Assembly: GCA_035288405.1 (NCBI GenBank)
Contig: DATEAK010000139.1
Coordinates: forward strand, 1-12,598
Reading direction: 5' to 3'
DNA length: 12,598 nt
From: JACPSX01 sp035288405 [NCBI: bacterium]
GTDB taxonomy: Bacteria; JACPSX01
Shown here: piece by piece, positions 1-6,604 of the stretch
Numbering within the stretch: the first letter of the stretch is position 1
How the letters are laid out: each line of letters begins with the position of its first letter
The notes under the pieces: generated by a model
The model's database searches: none
The model's input: only the letters and a program-made list of their open reading frames with translations
What the model was told of the DNA's origin: nothing
Made by a program: the position numbers and the translations under genes

Positions 1-1115
1 CCTTCTCGCGACTCAACGGCAATAACCATCCCCGGCTCGAACGTCTGCGGGTGGTCCAGGGAGAAGACACGGCTGATGACCGGCTCTTCATAGGTGAAGC
101 CAACGCCGTGCCCGACCTCGGCCACCAGCAATCTCTGCTCCGCTTCGTAGCCCCAGGTGCTGGCAGGCAGGAAATGCTTAGCCGCCTGCGCCGTGGTGGC
201 ACCGGGCTTGATTTCCGAGATCACCGAATAGACGCGGTCTCGGCATTTCTTGTACCAGTCCTTCTCTCTTGCGTTCGGCTTTCTCCCGCAGATGAAGCTT
301 CGGTAAATGCACACCCGGTAGCCCGCGAAGGTGGTGGAGCACGTATTCATGTAGAGGAGGTCTCCCACTTCGATGATCCGGTCCGAATTGCCGGAATGGT
401 AGACCTCGAAGGTGTTGGGTCCCGAACGGACTCCGCCGGAGGCCATTTCCGCCCCCGCCCTCCATATGGCGGCCAGCGCCTCGGCTCCCACATCCCGCTC
501 GCGCATGCCCGGTCTCAGAGTTTCCCAGAGGCTGGCATAACCCGTCTCGGCGATAGAAATCGCCAAGCGCATGCATTTCACCTCATCGGGAGTTTTTGTG
601 CGCCGGGCCTCCGACAGGGCCGGCATCACGCCGACGGTCTCGATGCCGAGTTCCGCCAGCGCTTGCTTGCCCGCTTCATCTATACTGTCGACCCCGATCT
701 TCTCCTTGTGAACACCCTTCTCCTTCAAGTCCCGGTAAATCGCCTCGGCAAACCTCTTGGCCTCAACCTTGGTGGCCTCCGATCCCCCGATCCCGTTCAA
801 CCAGCAGTAGGCGAATCGCCAGTTCTCCGGCGGGATCCAGGTGCAGTGGACCCGGTTGTGCTCCAGCATGTCGCCGAGCTCGTACATGATCGGACCATGC
901 TCTGCAAAGCCCAATGCGTAGCGGAGCTGGTTGGCGAAAAACGGTCCTTTCACGCTGGTCACATAGCGAATGTTGTCCGTGCGGGTCAGAAGACACGCGG
1001 CAATCCCTCTTTTCTTCATGGCCGCCTGCGCCTTTGCCAGCCTCTCCTGCCTCATGCGGGGATAATCAATGCGCTCTTGCCAGTCCACAGCACCGATTCC
1101 GTACGCCAATTTCAT
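1..1115 (-). CDS. M24-family (creatinase/prolidase fold) protein, 3' end outside window
   Basis: The first 371 codons are visible and the C-terminus lies beyond the left edge. Residues about 1-165 look like a creatinase N-terminal domain, and from about 170 the pita-bread M24 domain follows. Two hallmarks of the catalytic domain are present: GHGVG with H336, and FEPGMVIAVE with E368. The two aspartates that normally bind metal are missing. In the GDLLYMN segment N257 stands where Asp is expected, and in GYRVCIYRSF C269 stands where the second Asp (GYxxDxTR) is expected, with one extra residue between them. A dinuclear-metal aminopeptidase is therefore unlikely. A metal-free creatinase-like hydrolase or another non-peptidase is more plausible (inference). 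The start at 1115 has GGAGGCGG just upstream. It lies 33 bases after the sulfite-oxidase-like gene and is the last visible gene of the UbiD operon. Confidence 0.88.
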   Translation of the reverse strand, partial: MKLAYGIGAVDWQERIDYPRMRQERLAKAQAAMKKRGIAACLLTRTDNIRYVTSVKGPFFANQLRYALGFAEHGPIMYELGDMLEHNRVHCTWIPPENWRFAYCWLNGIGGSEATKVEAKRFAEAIYRDLKEKGVHKEKIGVDSIDEAGKQALAELGIETVGVMPALSEARRTKTPDEVKCMRLAISIAETGYASLWETLRPGMRERDVGAEALAAIWRAGAEMASGGVRSGPNTFEVYHSGNSDRIIEVGDLLYMNTCSTTFAGYRVCIYRSFICGRKPNAREKDWYKKCRDRVYSVISEIKPGATTAQAAKHFLPASTWGYEAEQRLLVAEVGHGVGFTYEEPVISRVFSLDHPQTFEPGMVIAVESRE

Positions 1116-1148
1116 ATGAAACCGCCTCCTATTCTTTGGATCTCAGTC

Positions 1149-1811
1149 TTACCGTCGGTTCCGAAGCTTGCGGGCCGCCTCCGTCCGCATTTGCTGCATG
1201 GCCCGGGTCTCCTGGCTGGAGTAGCGTTCCTCCTGCCATGGCTCGCCACGCATGTGATAGCCGTTGACCTCCCAGAACCCCGGAGCGTTCACGTCCATAA
1301 ACTCGAAACCCCGTGCCCACTTGGCGCTTTTCCAGAAGTAGAGCCGGGGGATCACCAGGCGGCAAGGCCCGCCGTGTTCGGGCTCTAAGTCCTTCCCGTT
1401 GTGCTTGAGCGCCAGGAGCACATCGTCCTGGACCAGCTCTTCCAGAGTCACATTCGTTGTGTAGTCCGGGTCCGCGTGAACCATGACCGCCTTTACCTCC
1501 GGTTTGAGGCGCACGCGGCTCATGATCTCCCGGATATGGATTCCCTCCCAGCGGGTGTCGAACATGCTCCAGGTCGTCACACAGTGAATGTCGGAGACCA
1601 CCTCCGCATGGGGCAGCGCCAGAAACTCCTCCCAACTCCACACCACTTCTTCTTCCACAAGGCCGAAGCAGCGGAACCTCCACGTTTTCGGATCAAAGCA
1701 CGGAGTCGCCCCGTAGGTCAGAACCGGCCACTTGACCGTCAGTGTCTGCCCCGGAGGAAGCCGCTTCTTCAAGTCCGGATCCATCTCCTTCTCAAAGAAT
1801 CCCCACTTCAT
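1149..1811 (-). CDS. Sulfite-oxidase-like molybdopterin oxidoreductase
   Basis: A 220-residue protein that resembles the short, soluble YuiH-type members of the sulfite oxidase superfamily. These carry only the molybdopterin-binding domain, without heme or dimerisation domains. Visible signatures are LPPGQTLTVKWPVLTYG near residues 18-34, CFGLVEEEVVWSWEEFLALP, and DIHCVTTWS, where C77 is the expected cysteine ligand of molybdenum. FWEVNGYHMRGEPW closes the fold. No signal peptide or twin-arginine motif is seen, so it is probably cytoplasmic. The open frame extends 19 codons further upstream into the aldolase gene. I chose the ATG at 1811 because GGAG sits 6 bases before it and it falls 1 base after the aldolase stop, which implies translational coupling. 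The substrate is unknown for this family. No molybdenum cofactor synthesis genes are in view. Confidence 0.88.
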   Translation of the reverse strand: MKWGFFEKEMDPDLKKRLPPGQTLTVKWPVLTYGATPCFDPKTWRFRCFGLVEEEVVWSWEEFLALPHAEVVSDIHCVTTWSMFDTRWEGIHIREIMSRVRLKPEVKAVMVHADPDYTTNVTLEELVQDDVLLALKHNGKDLEPEHGGPCRLVIPRLYFWKSAKWARGFEFMDVNAPGFWEVNGYHMRGEPWQEERYSSQETRAMQQMRTEAARKLRNRR

Positions 1812-1812
1812 T

Positions 1813-2556
1813 TCAATCTCCGCTGTCCTTCGCCAGCGATTCCAGATATTCGAAGGCATGAGGGGCACGATTTCTCATGTTCTGTGCGAAGATCTGACAG
1901 AAGTTTACGGGCAAGGATTCCGGCTCGCCGATCATGGAAGCGATGAGCTGCATCTGGGCCGCTCGTTCCAGGTACACGGCGTTGAAGACCGCCTCCTCCA
2001 CGCTCCCGCCCACGACCACGACGCCGTGATTCTTCAACAACAGCGCGTTTCGATCCCCCAGAGTGTCGGCCACCTCCCGCCCGTCCTCCGCTGAAACGAT
2101 CAGATCCGCCTTGTGGAGGATGGGAGTGCCGTTGCCGAAAGCGGCGGCCGTGATGTGCACCGGCAGGATCTCCTTGCCCGCCACACTGAAGGCGGTGGCG
2201 AAAAGCTGGTGCGTGTGGATCACGCTGTGCACGTCGGGCCGAGCCTCGAGCACCGCGGCATGGATGATCGTCTCCCGAGGCGGTAGAGCCGCTTCGTGGA
2301 TCGCCTTGTTGATGCCGGCAATCTTGCGGGCGTTGTCCGCAATTTGCGCTTTGTACTCATCGATGTTGACTCGCAGGATATCCCCGGCCGTAATTTCCCT
2401 CAGCGAGATCAGGACCGGCTTGATCAACAAATCCCGGGTCCCGGGGATGCGGGCGCTCAGGTGGCCATGATAATCCGCCAGCCCCGTCTGAAAGAGAATT
2501 CTTGTTCCCCGGGCTACCTTATCTTTTAGAACCTCGACCTCATGCTCCGTTGCCAT
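1813..2556 (-). CDS. Class II aldolase/adducin-family protein
   Basis: A 247-residue cytoplasmic enzyme of the fuculose-phosphate aldolase family, which uses a divalent metal to stabilise an enediolate during aldol cleavage or decarboxylation. The catalytic acid is E95 in PPRETIIH. The metal ligands are H114 and H116 in VIHTHQ, and H177 in LKNHGVV. The spacings 95-114 and 116-177 match those of E. coli fuculose aldolase (E73, H92, H94, H155), so the active site looks intact. GLADYHGHLSARIP near residues 25-38 is the usual N-terminal substrate loop. AGGAGG lies 4 bases before the chosen ATG. Its stop is almost joined to the sulfite-oxidase-like start. In similar clusters such proteins act on hydroxy or keto acids after decarboxylation steps, but the actual substrate is not readable here. 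Confidence 0.92.
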   Translation of the reverse strand: MATEHEVEVLKDKVARGTRILFQTGLADYHGHLSARIPGTRDLLIKPVLISLREITAGDILRVNIDEYKAQIADNARKIAGINKAIHEAALPPRETIIHAAVLEARPDVHSVIHTHQLFATAFSVAGKEILPVHITAAAFGNGTPILHKADLIVSAEDGREVADTLGDRNALLLKNHGVVVVGGSVEEAVFNAVYLERAAQMQLIASMIGEPESLPVNFCQIFAQNMRNRAPHAFEYLESLAKDSGD

Positions 2557-2599
2557 TCATCCTCCTACTGCGAGCTCAATCAAAAGAACCCTCTCTCTA

Positions 2600-2624
2600 C
2601 CTCTCCCCCTAGAAGGGGGAGAGG
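2600..2624. repeat. Perfect 11-bp inverted repeat with 3-base loop between two operon genes
   Basis: CCTCTCCCCCT at 2600-2610 is followed by a 3-base loop (AGA) and the exact reverse complement at 2614-2624. It sits in the 92-base gap between the first binding protein and the aldolase gene. On the transcribed strand no U-run follows the hairpin, so it is a poor rho-independent terminator. It resembles dispersed CT/GA-rich palindromes common in many bacterial genomes. In mRNA it could protect the upstream binding-protein message or limit readthrough. Confidence 0.7.
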
Positions 2625-2648
2625 ATGGAGGTGAGGAGGTGTGCAGCA

Positions 2649-3668
2649 TCACTTGATCCCGGCAAAGACCTGAGCAATGAATCCACTCTCCTCCAGTTCC
2701 TTGAGCAAGCTGTTGTCGTAAAATTGCTCCGGCTTGGCCTCTTTGGCTTTGGGGATGTTCCGCGCGATCAGATCATCCAGAACCACCTGCACTCCTTCCC
2801 GGCTCGTGTAGGGAATCCGGGGAAAGTAACGGGCCTGGTAATTATACGTTTCCTCCAGGATCTCGGGGTCCGTGGTGCGGGTGTACTTGGCGATGACTTT
2901 CTTGGCGTATTCTTTATCCTTGAAGTAGACGGCCGTGCCGGCAATGATCCCTTTCAGGAAATTCTTGGTCTCTTCCCGATTGGCCTTGAGGAATGCTCCT
3001 CGCACAGCGGCTCCGGCATGGGGGTAAGCGAATCCCAGGCTACCGAGGTCCACGAGTTCTATGAAACCCGCTTTCTTCAGTTTGAGGGAAGTCGGCATGG
3101 AAGTGACTCCGCCTGCGACCGCCCCGTTCACCATTCCCGCCAGCACCTCGGGCATACCTCCCAATTGGAGAATATTCACATCCTTACCGGGAACCAGATT
3201 GAAGCGCTTCAGTATGTAGCGGGCGGACAGATCCGTGGAAGAGCCGAAACGCGAGATGCCGACGGCCAGCCCTTTGAGATCCTGGACCGCTTTAATGTCC
3301 TTGCGCACGAAGAGAGACATGGTTACCGTAGCCACCGGGGTGGCGATCAAGATGTCGTTGGAGCCCGCCAGATCCGCCGGCACCAAGCTTGATCCCGCCA
3401 CCAGCCCGAAGGGGACGTCCCCGGAAGCCATGGCTTGACTCACCATGCTTCCACCCCCGAGGTAGATCAGCTCCACGTTCTTGAGACCATACTTGTCAAA
3501 GAGGCCGGCCTCCTTGGCGATGAAGGTCTGGGCAAAGTTGGCGGCGATGGAAGCATAGGCGACGCGGATGTGTCCACCGGCCCCTTGGGCCATGACAGCC
3601 GAACTCCCGGCCGTGATCCCAAAAGCCAAAAGCGCGGCAACGATCAGCAAAACTCTTAGACGTCTCAT
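2649..3668 (-). CDS. ABC transporter substrate-binding protein, NMT1/SsuA-like (copy 1)
   Basis: A 339-residue periplasmic protein. It starts with a Sec signal (MRRLR followed by a hydrophobic stretch to about residue 22) and a likely cleavage after A27 in SSAVMAQ. The mature part has the NMT1/THI5/SsuA binding-protein pattern: FIAKEAGLFDKYGL, ELIYLGGGS, a mid-chain VQDLKGLAVGISRFGSSTDLSA hinge segment, and LQLGGMPEVLAGMVNGAV. The C-terminus (KYTRTTDPEILEETY ... ELEESGFI) is shared with the two other binding proteins in this window, so all three are paralogues. Related proteins bind sulfonates, nitrate, pyrimidines or organic acids; the ligand here cannot be told. A purine-rich stretch GGGGGGAAGGGG precedes the start. 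It lies 64 bases after copy 2, and no permease or ATPase is nearby. Confidence 0.92.
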   Translation of the reverse strand: MRRLRVLLIVAALLAFGITAGSSAVMAQGAGGHIRVAYASIAANFAQTFIAKEAGLFDKYGLKNVELIYLGGGSMVSQAMASGDVPFGLVAGSSLVPADLAGSNDILIATPVATVTMSLFVRKDIKAVQDLKGLAVGISRFGSSTDLSARYILKRFNLVPGKDVNILQLGGMPEVLAGMVNGAVAGGVTSMPTSLKLKKAGFIELVDLGSLGFAYPHAGAAVRGAFLKANREETKNFLKGIIAGTAVYFKDKEYAKKVIAKYTRTTDPEILEETYNYQARYFPRIPYTSREGVQVVLDDLIARNIPKAKEAKPEQFYDNSLLKELEESGFIAQVFAGIK

Positions 3669-3732
3669 AACGTACCCCTTCCCCCCACATGTTAGAGACT
3701 TGCCAAACCGCTCAAAGGCACAAGATTCCTCC

Positions 3733-4734
3733 TCACTGCAGGTTTTTTATGAATCCGCTTTCCACCAATTCATTGACGTACGTCGGGTTGATGAACTCGC
3801 GGGGATCCGCTTCCCTGGCCTTGGGATTTTTGGCGGCTTCCTGATCGAGGACGGCCTTGACCTCGTCGACACCCGGAATCGGAGGAAACTGGAAGTAGCG
3901 CTTGGCATACACATCGTAGGTATCCGTCAGAACCTCGGGGTCATCCATCCGGGTGTACTTCTTCAGCACTCTGAGACTGTAGTCTTTTTGTGTCTTCACC
4001 CGGTGAATGCTGTCGACGACGGCCCGCAGGAAACGGCGGATAACTTCCTCGTGGGAGCGCATGTACGATTCTCGGGCGATGTAGTTGGTAGACGGGTAGC
4101 GGTATTTCAGCTTGGAAAGATCCGCCAGCTCCACAAAGCCGAGCTTCTTGGCCACGCTGAGATCCGGCGCCGTCAAGGCGGTCCCCTGGATTGCTCCTTG
4201 CCGCAAGGCCGCCAGAGATTCCGGAACGCCGCCCATCTGAATGATCTTCACATCCCGGTTCGGATCCATTCCCCAGGCTTGCAGCTGGCTGCGGGTCCCG
4301 AAGTCGGTCAACGACCCGTAACGGGTCACTCCCAGAATTTTCCCTTGCAGGTCTTTAGGCTCGTGTATGCCCGGATGGACCATCAAGCTCACGCTGATCA
4401 CGTTCACCAGGGTCGCGAAGATCATCGTGTCCGAGCCGGACAGGCGCGCCAGAATGCTGCCCGTTCCGGCACTCTGGGTGATGGGGGTATCTCCGGAAAT
4501 CACGGCCGTGACCGCTTTGGTGGCACCGCCGAGATAGATCAGCTCCACATCGAGACCGTACTTCTCGAAAAGTCCGGAGTCTTTTCCCAACCAGAGGGGA
4601 AGGGTCGTACCGCTAATCACCGAGTAGCCCATCTTGAGCTTGGACGCCTGCTGTGCTTCTCCCGGCCCCACTCTCAAAAGACACGCCAGGACCGCCACAA
4701 ACAGAGCCACACACAGGGTCCGCCGCGACATCAT
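3733..4734 (-). CDS. ABC transporter substrate-binding protein, NMT1/SsuA-like (copy 2)
   Basis: A 333-residue periplasmic binding protein. The signal peptide runs from MMSRRTLC through a hydrophobic core, with probable cleavage near A27 (PGEAQQ). The mature domain shows LPLWLGKDSGLFEKYGLDVE, IYLGGATKAV, GKILGVTRYGSLTDFGTRSQ and IIQMGGVPESLAALRQGAI, all typical of the NMT1-like family, and it ends in NELVESGFIKNLQ. The frame is open for 21 codons upstream, but I chose the ATG at 4734 because AAGGAGG lies about 8 bases before it and a lysine/arginine-rich signal peptide begins there. It is the first of two tandem paralogues and lies downstream of the UbiD gene, so it most likely brings in the substrate of that operon. 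The ligand is unknown. Confidence 0.92.
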   Translation of the reverse strand: MMSRRTLCVALFVAVLACLLRVGPGEAQQASKLKMGYSVISGTTLPLWLGKDSGLFEKYGLDVELIYLGGATKAVTAVISGDTPITQSAGTGSILARLSGSDTMIFATLVNVISVSLMVHPGIHEPKDLQGKILGVTRYGSLTDFGTRSQLQAWGMDPNRDVKIIQMGGVPESLAALRQGAIQGTALTAPDLSVAKKLGFVELADLSKLKYRYPSTNYIARESYMRSHEEVIRRFLRAVVDSIHRVKTQKDYSLRVLKKYTRMDDPEVLTDTYDVYAKRYFQFPPIPGVDEVKAVLDQEAAKNPKAREADPREFINPTYVNELVESGFIKNLQ

Positions 4735-4815
4735 CAGGATTTCCTCCTTGCCCCTCCGGATGAATTCCCATGATCGGTCCGGGATCGCAGCGGTCAAGTC
4801 AATCGGCAGGTTGCG

Positions 4816-4914
4816 TCAGCTCCCGTGCTCTCTGAGCCAATCCCGGGCAAGGGGGGAGCCGGGCTGCGCCGACAACAGGAAAAGCGCAACGATCGCCGGG
4901 ATCAACGCCTTCAT
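4816..4914 (-). CDS. Possible 32-residue secreted or signal-peptide-like small ORF
   Basis: In the 208-base gap between the UbiD gene and binding-protein copy 2, an ATG 28 bases after the UbiD stop opens a 32-codon frame. It begins MKALIPAIVALFLLSAQ and ends RDWLREHGS before TGA. The first 16 residues look like a Sec signal core with a lysine start, and an Ala-Gln-Pro-Gly stretch follows. A G-rich GGGAACGGGGGC precedes the ATG and is a weak ribosome binding site. It could be a short exported peptide, a leader, or the remnant of a lost binding-protein gene whose signal peptide survives. I do not recognise a family, and chance cannot be excluded at this length. Confidence 0.35.
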   Translation of the reverse strand: MKALIPAIVALFLLSAQPGSPLARDWLREHGS

Positions 4915-4942
4915 GCCCCCGTTCCCTGTCGTCAACAATGAT

Positions 4943-6403
4943 CTACTCGAACAACTTCCCCCACTTCTTGTCGACCATCGCGTGGAGTTCGGGACTCACT
5001 TCCGCCACGTGCGGGAACTGTTCCTTCCACTCCCAGGGCCGGGTGGCATCAAAGATCGCCCGGGAATTAAATCCTTTTTCGCCGACGGGGATAATCGGAT
5101 CCAAGGGCCCGCTCCAGGTGCGGCGCAGGATGTCGATGTCCTTTACCGGATCGACCCGCGTGCACATGGCCCACATGACGTCGTTGAGGCTGGTGACGTC
5201 AATGTCGTCGTCCACCACCACGACGTAGCGCCCGAGGTAAGCCCCGGCCCGGCACTGGGAAGCCACCAGAGCCGCCTGCTTCGCGTGCCCCGGGTAGCGC
5301 TGCTTGATCCCTACGACCACCAGCAGCCGTGAGCCGCCCGCCTCGTGGCACCACACTTTGGTGACATCGGGGATTCCGGCTTTTTCCAGCTCTTCTTGAA
5401 TGAGCCCTGCTCGCATGAAGGTGCGGTAAAAGAGGGGCTCCGCCGGCGGCTTGGTCACCAGGGTGCCGAGGATGATGGGGTCATTGCGGTGGTAGACGGC
5501 CTCCACTTTGATCAGCGGCTCGAGGCGATGGGAGCTGGCGTAATATCCGGTCCACTCCCCGAAAGGCCCTTCCTCGCCGACATAGTCTTCGGTGGCGAAG
5601 CCTTCGATAACGATCTCGGCATTGGCCGGAATCGGCAGTCCCGTCACGGGTCCCCGGATCACATCGACCGGCTCTCCCTTCAAGCCGCCGATGTAGTCGT
5701 ACTCGCAGACACCATTGGGCACCTCGAGCCCGCCGACCATGTAGACCAGGGGGTCGTGCCCGAAGGAGACGGCCACCGGGCAGGGCTTCTTCCGGTCGAA
5801 GTATTTCTGGCGATGGATGCGCCCGTTCTTACCCGGGGAAATATAGAAGCAGATGTGCTTCTCGTCTTTCACCATACAGCGATAGACGCCGAGATTTACC
5901 CAGTCGCTGTCGGGGTCCCGGGTGATGTCCACGCTCCCGGTGCCTATGTAGCGCCCGCCGTCTTCCTCGTGCCAGCGCGGCGTCGGGAACATAAGCATGT
6001 TCACCTTGTCTCCCGTAAGCACGTTCTCCATGACCGGGCCGTCTTTAACGAAGCGGGGCGGGATCATCTGGAGGTTCGCGGTGCGCTGCCGCCAGGTCGG
6101 CACCGAACTTTGCAGGGTCATGTCCATAGGGAGGCCCGTCGTGATCGCTACGCGCTTCAAAGACCCCAGGGGGTTACTGAGAACACGAAATCCCGGTGGG
6201 TAGTCTTTGATTTTGTCGAACAGCACCGAGTAATTGACGGGCTGCTTTCTGTGGGCGTAATCGGTAATGGCGCCGATTTCCACGTCCCAGTGAGCGCCAT
6301 TCACTCGCTTGAGCTCTCCGATTTGCTCCGCCTTCTCGATCCAGTCCCTCAAATCCTTGATCGCCGCGGTTTCTTCCATCAACTCCTTCAGAGCCAGTTC
6401 CAT
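4943..6403 (-). CDS. UbiD-family prenylated-FMN-dependent decarboxylase
   Basis: A 486-residue cytoplasmic enzyme of the UbiD/Fdc family, which (de)carboxylates aromatic or alpha,beta-unsaturated acids using prenylated FMN made by a UbiX-type partner (not in view). Cofactor and metal residues are present: N170 and R175 in WVNLGVYR, H197 in GRIHRQKY, and E234 in CEYDYIGGL. The catalytic segment EEGPFGEWTGYY supplies E278 and E283, with the 5-residue spacing of fungal Fdc1 E277/E282 next to the R173 counterpart R175. The enzyme therefore looks active. The length is normal for the family. AAGGAGGT lies 5 bases before the ATG. It is the first gene of the minus-strand operon, behind the promoter at 6501-6529 with a leader of about 90 bases. 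The neighbouring binding proteins and aldolase suggest catabolism of an imported carboxylic acid (inference). The substrate is not predictable from these motifs. Confidence 0.95.
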   Translation of the reverse strand: MELALKELMEETAAIKDLRDWIEKAEQIGELKRVNGAHWDVEIGAITDYAHRKQPVNYSVLFDKIKDYPPGFRVLSNPLGSLKRVAITTGLPMDMTLQSSVPTWRQRTANLQMIPPRFVKDGPVMENVLTGDKVNMLMFPTPRWHEEDGGRYIGTGSVDITRDPDSDWVNLGVYRCMVKDEKHICFYISPGKNGRIHRQKYFDRKKPCPVAVSFGHDPLVYMVGGLEVPNGVCEYDYIGGLKGEPVDVIRGPVTGLPIPANAEIVIEGFATEDYVGEEGPFGEWTGYYASSHRLEPLIKVEAVYHRNDPIILGTLVTKPPAEPLFYRTFMRAGLIQEELEKAGIPDVTKVWCHEAGGSRLLVVVGIKQRYPGHAKQAALVASQCRAGAYLGRYVVVVDDDIDVTSLNDVMWAMCTRVDPVKDIDILRRTWSGPLDPIIPVGEKGFNSRAIFDATRPWEWKEQFPHVAEVSPELHAMVDKKWGKLFE

Positions 6404-6500
6404 GATCTACCTCCTTGTGAATACCAGATATCCCGCTCGGTTCGGGAGGGGGACACCTTCCTCTATGTTTTGGAGAAATCAGGGGAAAAAGATTATTTGT

Positions 6501-6529
6501 ATTTTAACACAGACCTCGGGCGGAGTAAA
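6501..6529 (-). promoter_or_regulatory. Predicted sigma70 extended -10 promoter of the UbiD operon
   Basis: On the minus strand, TTTACT (6524-6529) is followed by a 17-base spacer and TAAAAT (6501-6506). TGT stands directly before the -10 box, giving the extended -10 pattern TGnTAAAAT. The predicted transcription start is near 6494, leaving a leader of about 90 bases before the UbiD ATG. Within the leader a small inverted repeat, TCCCG with CGGGA (6431-6447), could form a weak hairpin. Upstream of the -35 lies a GGGGTCCCC dyad (6554-6562), a possible operator. No terminator separates this from the regulator gene ending at 6605, so readthrough is possible. Confidence 0.6.
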
Positions 6530-6604
6530 GAACAGGATCTCACGATGGGGATAGGGGTCCCCAGAGCGGACGGAGGATTTGCAGCGGAAACCACTGAAGC
6601 CGGA

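Noticed and set aside
51-1388. 445-codon plus-strand open frame
   Set aside because: It runs antisense to the M24 and sulfite-oxidase-like genes, which have clear family motifs and ribosome binding sites. Its composition is a mirror of G+C-rich codons and no motif is seen.
4677-4734. Possible lipoprotein signal (VLAC) in binding-protein copy 2
   Set aside because: A hydrophobic LLRV continues after the Cys and the -2 position is Leu, so ordinary Sec cleavage near residue 27 fits better.
3568-4773. 401-codon plus-strand open frame
   Set aside because: Antisense to binding-protein copy 2; no recognisable domain and no start signal.
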